Shown here: positions 8,601 through 18,192 of the stretch, piece by piece
How positions within the stretch are numbered: position 1 is the stretch's first letter
How the letters are laid out: each line of letters starts with the position of its first letter
Source of the DNA: Cnuella takakiae
GTDB lineage: Bacteria > Bacteroidota > Bacteroidia > Chitinophagales > Chitinophagaceae
Direction of reading: 5' to 3'
Assembly: GCF_001953305.1 (NCBI RefSeq)
Contig: NZ_MTFE01000010.1
Location: 1,737,899 to 1,801,898 of the forward strand
DNA: 64,000 bases
Made by a program: the position numbers and the translations under genes
Notes under the pieces: model-generated
The model's database searches: none
The model's input: the letters and a program-made list of their open reading frames with translations, nothing else
What the model was told of the DNA's origin: nothing

Positions 8601-11600
8601 CATTGAAAGCGCTGAAAGGAAAATTCTGCCTTGGCTGGACGCTGAAAAAAGGATTTGCAATAGGCATTAAGCTGGATGGTCCCAGCTCAGACGGGCTTCA
8701 CCTGGACCTGTTTGGCGCATTGAAGCTGGATATTAAGAAGCTGGAGTTCTGCAAGGCAGGTGAGCAATTCCTCATCAGGATATTAGATGCACGCTTAAAA
8801 ATATTCAGCATAGACCTTCCGCCGGAAGATAAAACTTTCAGCGCCGTGATTTTTGCCCATCCGGGAGAGAAGATAGCCTGGCTTATGTCTTATGTAAAAG
8901 GAACAGATCCAAATCCCACCAATAACAAATTGCTGCTGGGCATAGGCCAGCGTGTTGGCCTTGACGGAGTGGAAAATATGCGCCTGGTGAAAGACGGCAT
9001 AGAGCAGATAAAAAATGTGTTTAATCCTGAGATCAAAGTGTGCGGCCAGGGCGTTCCCCCGGTCTACCGCCCTGAGCGCAACTGGCTCATTGGCTCCGAA
9101 GCATTGCTTCCGGAGAAATGGCCGTTGGAACTGCAATTTATCTTCAACGATCCGGTGCTGTATGGCATTCATTTAGGTTTTAAGAACGGCCTGCTGGCCG
9201 GCTTCAATATTGATATTCTTTATAAAAAACTTTCCGAGAACCTGGGCGTGTATTCTACCGAAATACAATTGCCAGATGCCATCAGGTCGCACGACACCGG
9301 CGGCGCTTATTTCAGGCTGCCCAATATTGGCATCGATATTTATACCAATGGTGATTGGAAAACAGACATTGGCTTTCCACGCACCAGCGATGACTGGTCG
9401 CGTTCAGGCTTTTTGCAACTGCGCACCGTTCCACCATTTGTAGGCTGGTTTGGTTTTTATCTCATGCGTTCGCGGACTGCTTCGCTTACACTGTTCAAAG
9501 GTTTTATTGATGATGCCTATTCAAGGAAGCATCTCAATATTATCCAGGCAGGCTTTGCCATGCGTGTAGGCTTAGGCGCTTACATTGACGGCGGAATATT
9601 TTATGTAGGTGCTTCCATTACCGTGTATGGCATTTTAGAAGGCGCATTTGCATTTGAGAACCAAACAGGACTTGCAACAATGTTCCCTGACCATTTTGCT
9701 ATCATGGGCAGGGTAGGCGCCATTGCGGAGCTGGTAGGATACGTGGATTTCTTCATCATCAAAGCTTCCATTCGTATTTCATTGCGCGCAGAATTTGGGA
9801 TGCTGCTGGTCTATTTGAGCAAGCCGGGTAACGTGCTAAATCCTTCAAAGCCAGGCCAGGGCAAGGGCATACAGCCTGTAAAAGTTTACATTGAAGGAGA
9901 AGTGAAAGTGCGGGTGTCCATTAAAATAGGTTGTGTAAAAATTCACTTGTCGTTCCGCGCATTTGTAAGATTTGAATATACCATTGGCGGTGGCGGATCA
10001 TCGCAAAAGCTGGCGCGTAAACAGGCCAACAGGTTCCTGCCTGAAACAAGCGCTTCGCCAATAGAAGTAACGATCAATGGCATTACAGACGTGCCCATGA
10101 TCTACATGCCCGCATTCTCTAAGATAAATGAAAGCGGCAGTGTGGAACAGTTGCTCATGCTGCATAGTTTTTCCATTCCTTTTTTCGGCCTGAAAAAAGA
10201 TGGGGATCGCATAGTTTTCTCAAAAAAGAATTTTATCAAGAACAAAGTGCTGCAACCATTCTTCAATAACCTCGTCACGGGTTTGAGTGCACAATCAATT
10301 GCAGGCGCAAATACTTATGAAACGCTGCGCGCAGTTCTTATTGGCAACGACGTGAAAGGCACTGCCGGGGCAGACGTCAGAATAAATATCAAGCTTCCTA
10401 ATTACAGGCCCGTATTTATTAAAGGGATCAATTCAACGGATAAAGCAACTGTTGTGAATATCCTTAAGAATTATTTCCTGCTGGATGACACCGAAATTGA
10501 TCTTGGCCCCGGCCCTACCTGCAAACCCATAGTAGACAGTTTTGTACATGCACTCATTCCTGCCCCGGTAGTTTGTAAAATAAAAATAGCCGATGCCAAT
10601 GGAATTTCTATTCATGAAACAACAGAAAAATTCGGGCTTACTGTAAAAGGACTGGTAAGCGGTGATGTGACAAGCACCATCAGGCCCATCATGAAAAAAG
10701 AAAGCGACCTGCAGTATATGGAAGCGTTTTATGATGATTACAAAACCCAGTTCCTTGACCGCACCAATAACATAGCAAAGCTGGCAGATCCTGAGCACGA
10801 TATACGTGAAAATGTAATGGTGCCGGAATTCTTTACACTGGCGGCTCTGCTTACATTGGAAACCTTTTTTAACCAGGTGAATCCCAAACAAAAAAATGGC
10901 GAGGCCGTTAACCCTGCAATCAGCATTGATAATGGCGGCATCTTCCATTATGAGTACCAGATCAAGGATGAAAATAGTGAAGAGCAAACAGTGACAGGTA
11001 CCTGGGACCCGAAAGATTCATTGGAAGACATTATAGGCCAGCTGAATTATTTTTATAACAGCGGCCTGCGCCTGCCTGAAGTAGCTCAGGCGATTGCGAC
11101 AAAAGCTATTTATGCCGTTCTTGAACAGCAGGAAACTATCACGCCTTTGGCTGCCGGTCCTGATCCCGCAACTGTTAGCATATTGCTGGATGACCAGGAT
11201 ATTACCAATGAAGTATTTGGTGAATCGCCCGCAAGCAGAAGAGACAATATCAGTGATATGGGGAAATTCATTTCCGGGTTTGAAACTGCTGGTTTCCTGG
11301 AAAAATTGCGTGACGAGTTTGATGCAGCCGGTCCCAAATTCACCAGTCCATTCTCCTTATTGCCGGTAACGATCGGCGTGCAAACAGGCCGGCTGAACAT
11401 AGAAAGCAGTGGTGTTGTTGAAGGAAGGTTTTTTGAATTGCCGGCCAGGCTTTCGCAGCACGGCACACTTTCTTCACTTTATTCCTACGCCGTAAAATTT
11501 GCAGACGTTAAGCAAACAACCGACGCCGGCGCTGTTACGCTGAACGTTTTCAACTGCCTGAATGTTGAAGTAAAAATAAAGCGCCATACCAACCGCGTAG

Positions 11601-14600
11601 TAGAAATAGTGAATGTGTATGCAGATGAGCTGAACCTTATATACACGCTGCACCGCGAGCAGTTTGACATAGACGGCATTGACCTGTACTACAAGCCGGT
11701 GGAAAATGACCCGAAACAACCTGTGCGCCTGCTGCGGCTTATTAATACGGTTGGCACCATTCTTAAAACCAATTTATCGCCCCGCACCTCACCACCTTTG
11801 TTTGAAACGCTGGCCAAGGCGCGCAAAGAAGATGAAAACAACCGCAATTTCTGGGAAGATTCAAACAAAGACCGTAAACATTTCATAAAGCTGTTGTGGG
11901 AAGCAGTAACCACCAATACCGGAGGCTACTTTATTGTACTTGACAAGGATTTTGATGCAATGCTGCCTGAAGGAAGCACTGAAGAAACAATGATCGTTTC
12001 TTTTTCAACCACCAGCGCCGAAGTGCCGCGCAACTTCAATTGCTTCCGGTTGCCATTCAACCAAACAGTGTTTGACGGGCTGGACCAAAAAACGCACTAC
12101 CTGTACCTGGACAAAATCCTGCTTGATAAGAAAGCTGTACAGGAATACCATCCCGTTATTCCCGCACACAGCTTGGGCTTTGAAGTGTTCCGCGACCGCA
12201 CAAAGAACCCAAAGAGCAATTACCTGCAATACCTGCCGCTGGAATTCAATTTACAGGAAAGCGGTGGCAAAGTGATACTGGACAAGCAGCGCATATTGCC
12301 CATTATGCCAACGAGTGTATTGGATAAAGATGGCAACCCGGTAACCGATCAATATAAATACGAGCACATTTCTCCATTGAATGTAATGGACCGCACCATA
12401 ACCGGAGATGATCTGCCGGCATTTTATGCAGAGCTAAACAATGTGAAGCGTTATGAAACAGTAGGAAAGAAATACAAGCTGGAGTATGACATCCGGGATG
12501 TGCATGGATACAGGATTGCCGCAAAGGGTGAAAAGCCTATTGGCGCTGCCACGTACACGCATTTCTATTTTGATAAGTTGGTGCCCGTGGAATCGTGGCC
12601 GCTTACAAAATTGGGCTATTGGTTTGACAACTGGGAAAAGGAGAAAAATATCCTGTCCTGGAAAGTTTCCTGCAATAGTGATATCCGTGAAGTACTGGAC
12701 CTGGCGGCGATAGAGCGTACAGGCAAGGATTTCAAATACAAGCTTGGCGATGAAATTGAACGCGAGGATGTTGAAAAGCTGAAGTTGATAATTCCTGGCG
12801 TATTAAATAACCTGTACACCATACTGGCGCAGCTTACAGATGCAAGAACAATTGTTACACTCAGCAATTACAAAGGCACAAAAACGGTAAAAGAAGAATT
12901 AAGAAAGAAGATAGAAAGCATTACACTGCTGTTGCAAAGCATTATTGAAACCAAACACATGCCTACGGAAAATGTTGTGGCAATTGATGCATTTTCAGTT
13001 GAAACAAACCCGGCAGACAGTGTAAAGAACCTGCATGCAATAAGCATCAGCATCAGCAGGCCCCTGGAAAACACATTGGCCGCCAAAGAAGCTGCCGAAC
13101 TATTTGGCTACGACGAAAAAATAATCAGCGATCCCGACCAGACCTGGGACTTTGCCACCACGCATTCCTGCGAATCTGAAATTGCGCATCTCAATCCCGC
13201 AGACAATGCAAGATCATCCGTTCACGATCTAAATGATGCCATAAGGCTGGGTACAAAGCTGAAGTTTGACACAACACATCCCGACGATCCGCAAAAAGTG
13301 CAAATGGCCGCATGGTCATTAGGCATCAGCTCCAACAATATTACCCAAAAGCGGGTGTTGTTCGTAATAAATGAAGCGGGGCTTTCACAGTTAAGGGCGG
13401 AAAATACAGATGCAGACGGAGCATTCGATGAAAATAAATGCTATTTCGGTATCAGGCCATTCTCCAACAAGTTATTCTCCGGCGAATATTCACCGCGGGT
13501 GGCGGGTTTGCCTTCGGAAGTGTTTACCAATATCGATCTTGACAAATCGCTGCGCATAGTGCTGAACAAAATGGATGAGCTGTTGCAGGCCAACTTTATT
13601 TCGGCACAGGTGAAAACAGGGCAGGATGCTGAAAAGGATCTTTTTGAACAGTTGATAGCTGTAAAAAGAAAGCTGGCCAAAACCCAACTGAGGGAAAAAC
13701 TGGATTGGGTAATGCAGGAGCAGGAAGTGGGGGATGCAATTAAAACAGAATTCGGGAACCTGTTGCTGGAGCGGCTGAATAATTTTTATGATTATGATGG
13801 GGTCATCAGCACCGCCATCACTACGCCGGTCGATCTCTCAGGCAACCGCCTTACACTTAGCCTAGATACGCAAGCGGGCTACAAGCTGGTATCGTCTAAA
13901 ATAGATGAGAGTAAGAAATGGTCCGTATTGTTTGACCAGCGGGAGCCAACTGATATCAGCTTTGATGTGCTTCCACGTGTAACTCATATTGAATTTGATA
14001 TTACCCCTACAACCGGCAGCGAAGAGATAGAGCATTCCACCTGGATACAATTGATAAGGCCGGCGCAATTTGAAAACAGTTATAAGGTAACTGGCTGGCA
14101 CCGCATCATTCGTGAGTTTCCTGATAAGCCGGTGATATTGCAGCATTCAGCCGATCAGAAGTTCACAGATGGCCAGCCGCAAGCTGCGGAATGGGACATT
14201 GAAGCCCTGGGCAAGTGGATCTATCAACTGGAAATAAAGGATACTTATCAAAAGGGCGACCGCATCAAAGGAAATATAACGCTGGCCACCCAAGTTGCAA
14301 AATTCCTAATGGCTGCGGCGGGTATTGAAAACTTTATTGCTTACTGGTCTGCCCGTATCATTTCACAGGGAGCAGCGTTTGACTGGAAACCATTTGTAAC
14401 TGATCTGCACCTGCAATTTTCAACGCTTGCATTTGAAAGTAAGGAAGCTGCAACCAAAACCGCGCAGCATTCATTTGAATTGAGAAAAGTTGCAGCGGCA
14501 GAATGGAGCATAGCAGATGAGCATAGCATTCCCGGCGCCACCATCACATTCCATGACGGTGCAGGCAAGCCACACATACAGGTTGGAGATTTCAATGTGT

Positions 14601-15049
14601 TCAAGGCTGGAGAGAACATCATATCTGTACAGGTGGATGTAAGGGTGGTGAGAAATTCTGATGTGAAAAACGAAGAATTTCTTTACGAAACTGAAAAAGT
14701 GGAACCTGCCAGCCCGGCCACTCCACACATCAGGTATTTCAATCGCATTTTGCTGCGCGAAAAAACTTTTGCCGAAAAAGTGTTTACTGATGAGGTGATT
14801 GCCAACCCGTACAAATCCACCGCACGATATTATATGGCCACCGGCGATGTGGCTGACCAGGATATGCCTTTGCCTTCACTGCCCCTGCAACAGATTGAAT
14901 GCACGCAGGGTTCGCGGCCTGCGGTGATAGATGATCTTTTCAAAAAACATAGCAATGGACACGCTTCATTTTCATTAACTGTTTATAATAAATCAACTGA
15001 TGAAACAGAACTCCCGGTTTTTTATGCCGATACTATCTATAAAAAATAG
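5693..15049 (+). CDS. Giant uncharacterised protein (3118 residues)
   Basis: One uninterrupted frame of about 350 kDa. No signal peptide or recognised catalytic domain was found. It is rich in Phe, Lys and Asp with long alternating hydrophobic/polar stretches, suggesting extended beta structure. Around residues 900-1080 there are many short FDFDLG- and KLDIKKLEF-type strands. Residues about 1270-1440 hold glycine/alanine-rich strands (VGLGAYIDGGIFYVGASITV, then EGEVKVRVSIKIGCVKIHLS) that read like a beta-barrel or lipid-binding sheet. The architecture recalls the very large bacterial and fungal proteins carrying DUF6603, but I cannot confirm this. It starts on the stop codon of the LysM-like gene and its end overlaps the membrane-protein gene, so all belong to one transcription unit. 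Base use matches its neighbours, so it is not degenerate. Function unknown. Confidence 0.85.
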   Translation: MKLTQHPTLKNFYHNAGTKLAVFSANTAAAEFDLATAFDSTAFDFIVFFFRTDTPDFDKVRVEFSSVVAAGIRKILWLDEFTSAGARNAQAINVMSKSNVVQGYAVVFGSTDNQVAISRNDNKATIKFLDGNLNVLVAGGKEHTFLAHNTTALESMAVFTSAVIPLSNLAKISGTKTSIANNFGSLCFTAAKPKNGTLVQPTIPFIQDDKGEMKLRSYHFFDHEDYGKDSQLVVTLFPYDSVSNEKDDYSSFMETVRSTHVTTNIPNEFAQKTKTSFKDGNFVSRLSFTEVLAGDKSTRNFFFIPEDAQQLQMANEGKNTLLGFSGTERVDNKMIIQFRESENVRYDDREIQFMPHGNSRTVFTTLVNRTDYHTDSEKSPLFDNVEKTGDSPTLEVAYSAIPVKNLENIELPFIPTFTFTGRRDLLELEKAFSKYRIKKVKAAALRPGPREIDTKQFVTPQGFLRNAGKLDFIKGPKKEDGLKAKDRTEANDIPFQFSVDGVTATSDFNLSLCREDVFFVLTPRMLKGQLEKIIVFFELKKFKIDLDVFTAAADTEDTIIIFKFSKRSFIDLLNDRESWSNFGNYKPADYQRLIDSITSKSEFPNTPDYAYFNNTIKVDPKWNGVIVLNIPLNNKQLPTIFDGLSASQVLQSSTGTAKPGDQLQFKTGLRFQYIAFPVNKTGIEDGSVAIRSTSFYGIIDYDLLNKPDGSVSEDYKTASKHFEDDRAKIKTHKFLLTKLLVRFENSEIRNFKSFAFLQVPNLFENDVEFDKIKFEHEIPASDVKPNLIRLEGQYQKNSAGNDEFNFSAKQNLVIKFRDGNLLDNITVTKISFSFSEGTKEYRFDIDAKAGLGAWSRMDLFSVDDLHFQNIGLKFSLDGLKLPSIKFDLSRLLVFPKISFNGKGLLSSFPIRFSHFEIFKLRRKSKKEIEIDYDYFTFPDFEVPDIDIGCFASMFSFIFDFDLGTLGNLGALKALKGKFCLGWTLKKGFAIGIKLDGPSSDGLHLDLFGALKLDIKKLEFCKAGEQFLIRILDARLKIFSIDLPPEDKTFSAVIFAHPGEKIAWLMSYVKGTDPNPTNNKLLLGIGQRVGLDGVENMRLVKDGIEQIKNVFNPEIKVCGQGVPPVYRPERNWLIGSEALLPEKWPLELQFIFNDPVLYGIHLGFKNGLLAGFNIDILYKKLSENLGVYSTEIQLPDAIRSHDTGGAYFRLPNIGIDIYTNGDWKTDIGFPRTSDDWSRSGFLQLRTVPPFVGWFGFYLMRSRTASLTLFKGFIDDAYSRKHLNIIQAGFAMRVGLGAYIDGGIFYVGASITVYGILEGAFAFENQTGLATMFPDHFAIMGRVGAIAELVGYVDFFIIKASIRISLRAEFGMLLVYLSKPGNVLNPSKPGQGKGIQPVKVYIEGEVKVRVSIKIGCVKIHLSFRAFVRFEYTIGGGGSSQKLARKQANRFLPETSASPIEVTINGITDVPMIYMPAFSKINESGSVEQLLMLHSFSIPFFGLKKDGDRIVFSKKNFIKNKVLQPFFNNLVTGLSAQSIAGANTYETLRAVLIGNDVKGTAGADVRINIKLPNYRPVFIKGINSTDKATVVNILKNYFLLDDTEIDLGPGPTCKPIVDSFVHALIPAPVVCKIKIADANGISIHETTEKFGLTVKGLVSGDVTSTIRPIMKKESDLQYMEAFYDDYKTQFLDRTNNIAKLADPEHDIRENVMVPEFFTLAALLTLETFFNQVNPKQKNGEAVNPAISIDNGGIFHYEYQIKDENSEEQTVTGTWDPKDSLEDIIGQLNYFYNSGLRLPEVAQAIATKAIYAVLEQQETITPLAAGPDPATVSILLDDQDITNEVFGESPASRRDNISDMGKFISGFETAGFLEKLRDEFDAAGPKFTSPFSLLPVTIGVQTGRLNIESSGVVEGRFFELPARLSQHGTLSSLYSYAVKFADVKQTTDAGAVTLNVFNCLNVEVKIKRHTNRVVEIVNVYADELNLIYTLHREQFDIDGIDLYYKPVENDPKQPVRLLRLINTVGTILKTNLSPRTSPPLFETLAKARKEDENNRNFWEDSNKDRKHFIKLLWEAVTTNTGGYFIVLDKDFDAMLPEGSTEETMIVSFSTTSAEVPRNFNCFRLPFNQTVFDGLDQKTHYLYLDKILLDKKAVQEYHPVIPAHSLGFEVFRDRTKNPKSNYLQYLPLEFNLQESGGKVILDKQRILPIMPTSVLDKDGNPVTDQYKYEHISPLNVMDRTITGDDLPAFYAELNNVKRYETVGKKYKLEYDIRDVHGYRIAAKGEKPIGAATYTHFYFDKLVPVESWPLTKLGYWFDNWEKEKNILSWKVSCNSDIREVLDLAAIERTGKDFKYKLGDEIEREDVEKLKLIIPGVLNNLYTILAQLTDARTIVTLSNYKGTKTVKEELRKKIESITLLLQSIIETKHMPTENVVAIDAFSVETNPADSVKNLHAISISISRPLENTLAAKEAAELFGYDEKIISDPDQTWDFATTHSCESEIAHLNPADNARSSVHDLNDAIRLGTKLKFDTTHPDDPQKVQMAAWSLGISSNNITQKRVLFVINEAGLSQLRAENTDADGAFDENKCYFGIRPFSNKLFSGEYSPRVAGLPSEVFTNIDLDKSLRIVLNKMDELLQANFISAQVKTGQDAEKDLFEQLIAVKRKLAKTQLREKLDWVMQEQEVGDAIKTEFGNLLLERLNNFYDYDGVISTAITTPVDLSGNRLTLSLDTQAGYKLVSSKIDESKKWSVLFDQREPTDISFDVLPRVTHIEFDITPTTGSEEIEHSTWIQLIRPAQFENSYKVTGWHRIIREFPDKPVILQHSADQKFTDGQPQAAEWDIEALGKWIYQLEIKDTYQKGDRIKGNITLATQVAKFLMAAAGIENFIAYWSARIISQGAAFDWKPFVTDLHLQFSTLAFESKEAATKTAQHSFELRKVAAAEWSIADEHSIPGATITFHDGAGKPHIQVGDFNVFKAGENIISVQVDVRVVRNSDVKNEEFLYETEKVEPASPATPHIRYFNRILLREKTFAEKVFTDEVIANPYKSTARYYMATGDVADQDMPLPSLPLQQIECTQGSRPAVIDDLFKKHSNGHASFSLTVYNKSTDETELPVFYADTIYKK

Positions 15050-16037
15050 TTACCGGCGCACAGCAATACTGTTTTTGCTGATGATGGCGATGCTGCAATC
15101 ATTTTCGCAGCGTGTGTCGTCAGTAGAAATTGATGGAAAGCAAAAGAAGGATTGGCATTTTTACCCTGGCCGCACCAGCTTTGTGACGGTGAAGCTTGAC
15201 AGTGCTGTGCCGGCTGGAGCGCAATTGTTCGTGATCTATGTTGACAACATCCCTGTCAGGAAAATATATCCTATCGGCCCGGTGGCCGGTACTTCACTAA
15301 ATTATCGATTCGATTTTTCCACGCAGGCCCAGTTGATGGAATGGAAATCCTTTTTTCACGCAAACGACGGAGCAAACCAGTTAGATGGCAAAATTATCAC
15401 TGTAGGATTAGAAACTGGCATACTGTTGAATTCGGCGGTTAAAGTTGATGTGCAATTGGTCAAAACCAATGCAACTGGTTGGGCATGGGGTATTGGCTTG
15501 ATCTTGCTCGCAGCATTTGTGTACGCTCTTTTTTGGACAGAAATATTCAGGGAACCGACCACTATTCCGGGCACTCCCAAGACCAAGTTCAGTTTATCCC
15601 GTGTACAATTTGGTGTATGGAACATACTTATTCTTTTCAGCGCCGCATTTATTTATCTCTATACCGGCAGGCTGCTGGCAATTCCGCCTCAGCTGTTAGG
15701 ATTAATAGGCATCAGCGGTGGCCAGTTTATACTGGGTTGGGCGCTGGCAAGAACACCTTCAGGCGAAACGCTGGCCAAAGAATCTTCCGGTAACGTGGTG
15801 GAAGACATTGGTGAAGGCGTGCACCGCTTCCAGAATTTGCTGTGGTCTATTGCGCTGTGGATCTATTTTATCCAGGCGCTGCTGGTAACAGTAGATTATC
15901 CGGCAATTGATGCAAACTTATTAATACTAACAGGCTTTACGGTTGGATTATATGCGTTCGGCAAAGCAAAAGAAACCAATACCGAGGCCAGGAAGCTGGC
16001 AAAAAGAAAAATTGACGATTCAAACCAAAATATTTAA
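15024..16037 (+). CDS. Membrane protein, signal peptide plus five helices
   Basis: A 337-residue protein. I prefer the ATG at 15024, which gives a compact signal peptide (RRTAILFLLMMAMLQSFSQR); an in-frame ATG at 15000 would add eight residues. The first 130 residues after it form an extracytoplasmic beta-rich domain, followed by five hydrophobic segments (starting near GWAWGIGLILLAAF, FGVWNILILFSAAF, LLGLIGISGGQF, LLWSIALWIYF and NLLILTGFTVGLY). The segment SLSRVQFGVWN with the later LLGLIGISGG resembles a recurring pattern in uncharacterised bacterial membrane proteins. It overlaps the 3' end of the giant gene and is followed 21 bases later by the M35/M15 gene. It could anchor or export the giant protein; that is inference. 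Confidence 0.75.
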   Translation: MPILSIKNSYRRTAILFLLMMAMLQSFSQRVSSVEIDGKQKKDWHFYPGRTSFVTVKLDSAVPAGAQLFVIYVDNIPVRKIYPIGPVAGTSLNYRFDFSTQAQLMEWKSFFHANDGANQLDGKIITVGLETGILLNSAVKVDVQLVKTNATGWAWGIGLILLAAFVYALFWTEIFREPTTIPGTPKTKFSLSRVQFGVWNILILFSAAFIYLYTGRLLAIPPQLLGLIGISGGQFILGWALARTPSGETLAKESSGNVVEDIGEGVHRFQNLLWSIALWIYFIQALLVTVDYPAIDANLLILTGFTVGLYAFGKAKETNTEARKLAKRKIDDSNQNI

Positions 16038-16058
16038 TCACAAAAAAAATGAATTGAT

Positions 16059-17666
16059 ATGCCTTCAATACAAACCAGGATCATTGCGCCGCAGCAGGTG
16101 AATGCGGACGGTCCGGTAATGGTAACTTTTGAACTCACAAATAATGGTCCAGATGATGCATATGTGCTGAAACGCGATATGCCATTGGAAGGATTGAAAA
16201 GCGATTGCCTTGATGTGAGGGTGAACGGCGAAAAGGTGTTGTACGATGGCTACTTCCTGAAAAGAAGTGAAGCCAACATGGAAGATTTTGTGCTGGTGAA
16301 AGCAGGGCAAACAATTTCAGAAACATTCGACATCAGCCTGGCATACGATATGTCAACACCCGGAACGTATGAAATTAGATTTGACGGAACCAAGCTGGTG
16401 GTGATATCTGCCGAAGCACGCAAGCGTAGTATGCATGAAGCAAAAGCTGCAGCAGCGCTTACCCAGGTAGAAAATGTGCCGGGAGTGCTTTCACAAGAAA
16501 GCAACGCGGTTAGGCAAACCATTGGCGCCGCCATGCGTACCGAGGCTAAAAAAAAACGGGTCGGGACTGAAGGCTTTGCTATGGGATTAAGAAAGCCAGC
16601 GGTCAAAGGCGCCAATGCAACTCAGAAAACCGAAATAGAAGCAGCCCACAAGGCCGGCTACGATTATACAATCGCGGCAATAGGCCAGGTGGATAATAAC
16701 AACACCTATAAATTATGGTTCGGTGAATATACTGCAGCACGTGCCGGCATTGTAAAAGATAATTATGCAAAGATTAAGCAGCGCATGGAGACCGTAGAAT
16801 TCACTTACGACCTTACTGGCAGCGAATGCACAGATGATACTTTTGCATATACAACCATAGGCGGAAGTACCATTTGGCTCTGCGGGCTGTTTTGGGCGGC
16901 CCCCCCAACCGGCTTCGATTCAAAAGCAGGAACAGTGGTGCACGAGCACAGCCATGCAAGTGCACGCACAGAGGACCTTATATACCGGCAAGACCCGTGC
17001 AAAGAACTTGCTCGCACCAATCCTGCAAAAGCCATTAAGAATGCAGATAACCACGAATATTTTACGGAAGATGTAAATACAATTCCGCTTTCACCCTTTG
17101 CCGTAGAAACAATTTTGTCGGAGAACTTCGATTATTTAACCGTTACTCCTAATGAAACCGATGATGAGTATGCACTGGAGGAAATGGAATTCAAAGCAAA
17201 AGTCGATGGCTGCATGGAAAATCCCAGACCTTGGTATAACTGGCGACCTGCGGAAAGTATTAAACATTTGTTGGCGCAGTTAAACAATATGGCACCCGGC
17301 CGCAGCAAAGAGCATGATGGAACTATTGGTGACTCAGATCATGAGGGCCGCAATTCCGACCACAATCCTTGGGTAAAGGATGAACAATTAGGAATTGGCG
17401 TAGTAACAGCTGTTGATATTACCCATGACCCTGCGCATAAATGTGATTGCAATGTGCTTGTAAGCGTTTTTGAAAAAAATAAAGACCCGAGAATTAAGTA
17501 TGTAATCTGGAACAGAAAGATCATGAACTCTTCTGCAATTGGAGGTAATGAACCTTGGAGGTGGCGGCCGTATTATGGCAAGAATCCACACAATCTGCAT
17601 ATGCATGTGTCTGTGAAGTGTGACAGGCCCAGTTATGATAGCACTGTTGATTGGTTATTGAGTTGA
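16059..17666 (+). CDS. M35 metallopeptidase fused to M15-like lysin domain
   Basis: A 535-residue two-enzyme fusion without a signal peptide. Residues 1-110 match the beta-sandwich that precedes M35 peptidases (MPLEGLKSDCLDV, EDFVLVKAGQ). The M35 (aspzincin, peptidyl-Lys endopeptidase-like) catalytic domain carries the zinc site HEHSH followed by an aspartate in RTEDLIY, and the family tail NPAKAIKNADNHEYFTED. Residues about 395-535 form a separate M15-type peptidase domain as found in phage lysins: SDHNPW, VVTAVDITHDP, IKYVIWNRKI and NPHNLHMHVSV, which supply the zinc-binding His and Asp residues and cut peptidoglycan stem peptides. Proteolysis plus wall cleavage in one chain suggests an effector or predatory lytic factor. 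It is the last gene of the giant-protein unit. Domain calls are strong; use is inferred. Confidence 0.85.
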   Translation: MPSIQTRIIAPQQVNADGPVMVTFELTNNGPDDAYVLKRDMPLEGLKSDCLDVRVNGEKVLYDGYFLKRSEANMEDFVLVKAGQTISETFDISLAYDMSTPGTYEIRFDGTKLVVISAEARKRSMHEAKAAAALTQVENVPGVLSQESNAVRQTIGAAMRTEAKKKRVGTEGFAMGLRKPAVKGANATQKTEIEAAHKAGYDYTIAAIGQVDNNNTYKLWFGEYTAARAGIVKDNYAKIKQRMETVEFTYDLTGSECTDDTFAYTTIGGSTIWLCGLFWAAPPTGFDSKAGTVVHEHSHASARTEDLIYRQDPCKELARTNPAKAIKNADNHEYFTEDVNTIPLSPFAVETILSENFDYLTVTPNETDDEYALEEMEFKAKVDGCMENPRPWYNWRPAESIKHLLAQLNNMAPGRSKEHDGTIGDSDHEGRNSDHNPWVKDEQLGIGVVTAVDITHDPAHKCDCNVLVSVFEKNKDPRIKYVIWNRKIMNSSAIGGNEPWRWRPYYGKNPHNLHMHVSVKCDRPSYDSTVDWLLS

Positions 17667-17845
17667 TTGCTGATGCGTTTTCTTCAAATAATATTATTGT
17701 TAAGTGAAAGATCAAGCGTTGATTCGCTTTATTAGGGAATTCGTCAAAGCCTCATCATGCATAAGAACTTTCGAAAAATTTTGTATCTAATGCTATTAGT
17801 GGTGGATTGACAGAAGAATAGAGAGAAAAGATTAAAAGTGTAAGT

Positions 17846-17873
17846 CAAGCGTTAAAATTAATCCTAACGCTTG
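17846..17873. repeat. Perfect 9-bp inverted repeat
   Basis: CAAGCGTTA and TAACGCTTG separated by 10 bases. There is no T run after it, so it is not an ordinary terminator for the M35/M15 gene. It lies in a stretch (about 17770-17911) that also reads as a short broken frame ending in LTLEEHFADDSTLHLK with one internal stop, so the repeat may be coincidental. Confidence 0.4.
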
Positions 17874-17937
17874 AAGAACATTTCGCAGACGATTCTACAC
17901 TACACTTAAAGTAATTAACTAAATGGGGTTTTAATAA

Positions 17938-18192
17938 CTATAATTCCTCTAGTTCACCTTCTATTTGTGCAACAACACCCTGACTAGTTATTATCCACGG
18001 ACGAAATTTATCATCCATGGAGCGGATTGCCACTTTGTCGCCTGATTCCAGCGTGCCATCTGGTTTTCGGCCTTGCTGAATGCCAGCACAATAAAAGTTT
18101 GTTTTTTCTTTTAACCGGTGGGTGAACTCTGTAGGAGCCTCTACGATTTCACACTGTGGATAGCGTTCTCTAATTAAGTTTGAATTTAGCAT
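17938..18192 (-). CDS. Small hypothetical protein
   Basis: An 84-residue acidic protein on the minus strand. It has no signal peptide or membrane segment. A segment TLESGDKVAIRSMDDKFRPW and the closing strand suggest a small beta-barrel (SH3-like), but I recognise no family. It stands alone between hydrolase genes that run the other way. An immunity or regulatory role is possible but unsupported. The even codon pattern and clean start favour a real gene. Confidence 0.5.
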   Translation of the reverse strand: MLNSNLIRERYPQCEIVEAPTEFTHRLKEKTNFYCAGIQQGRKPDGTLESGDKVAIRSMDDKFRPWIITSQGVVAQIEGELEEL

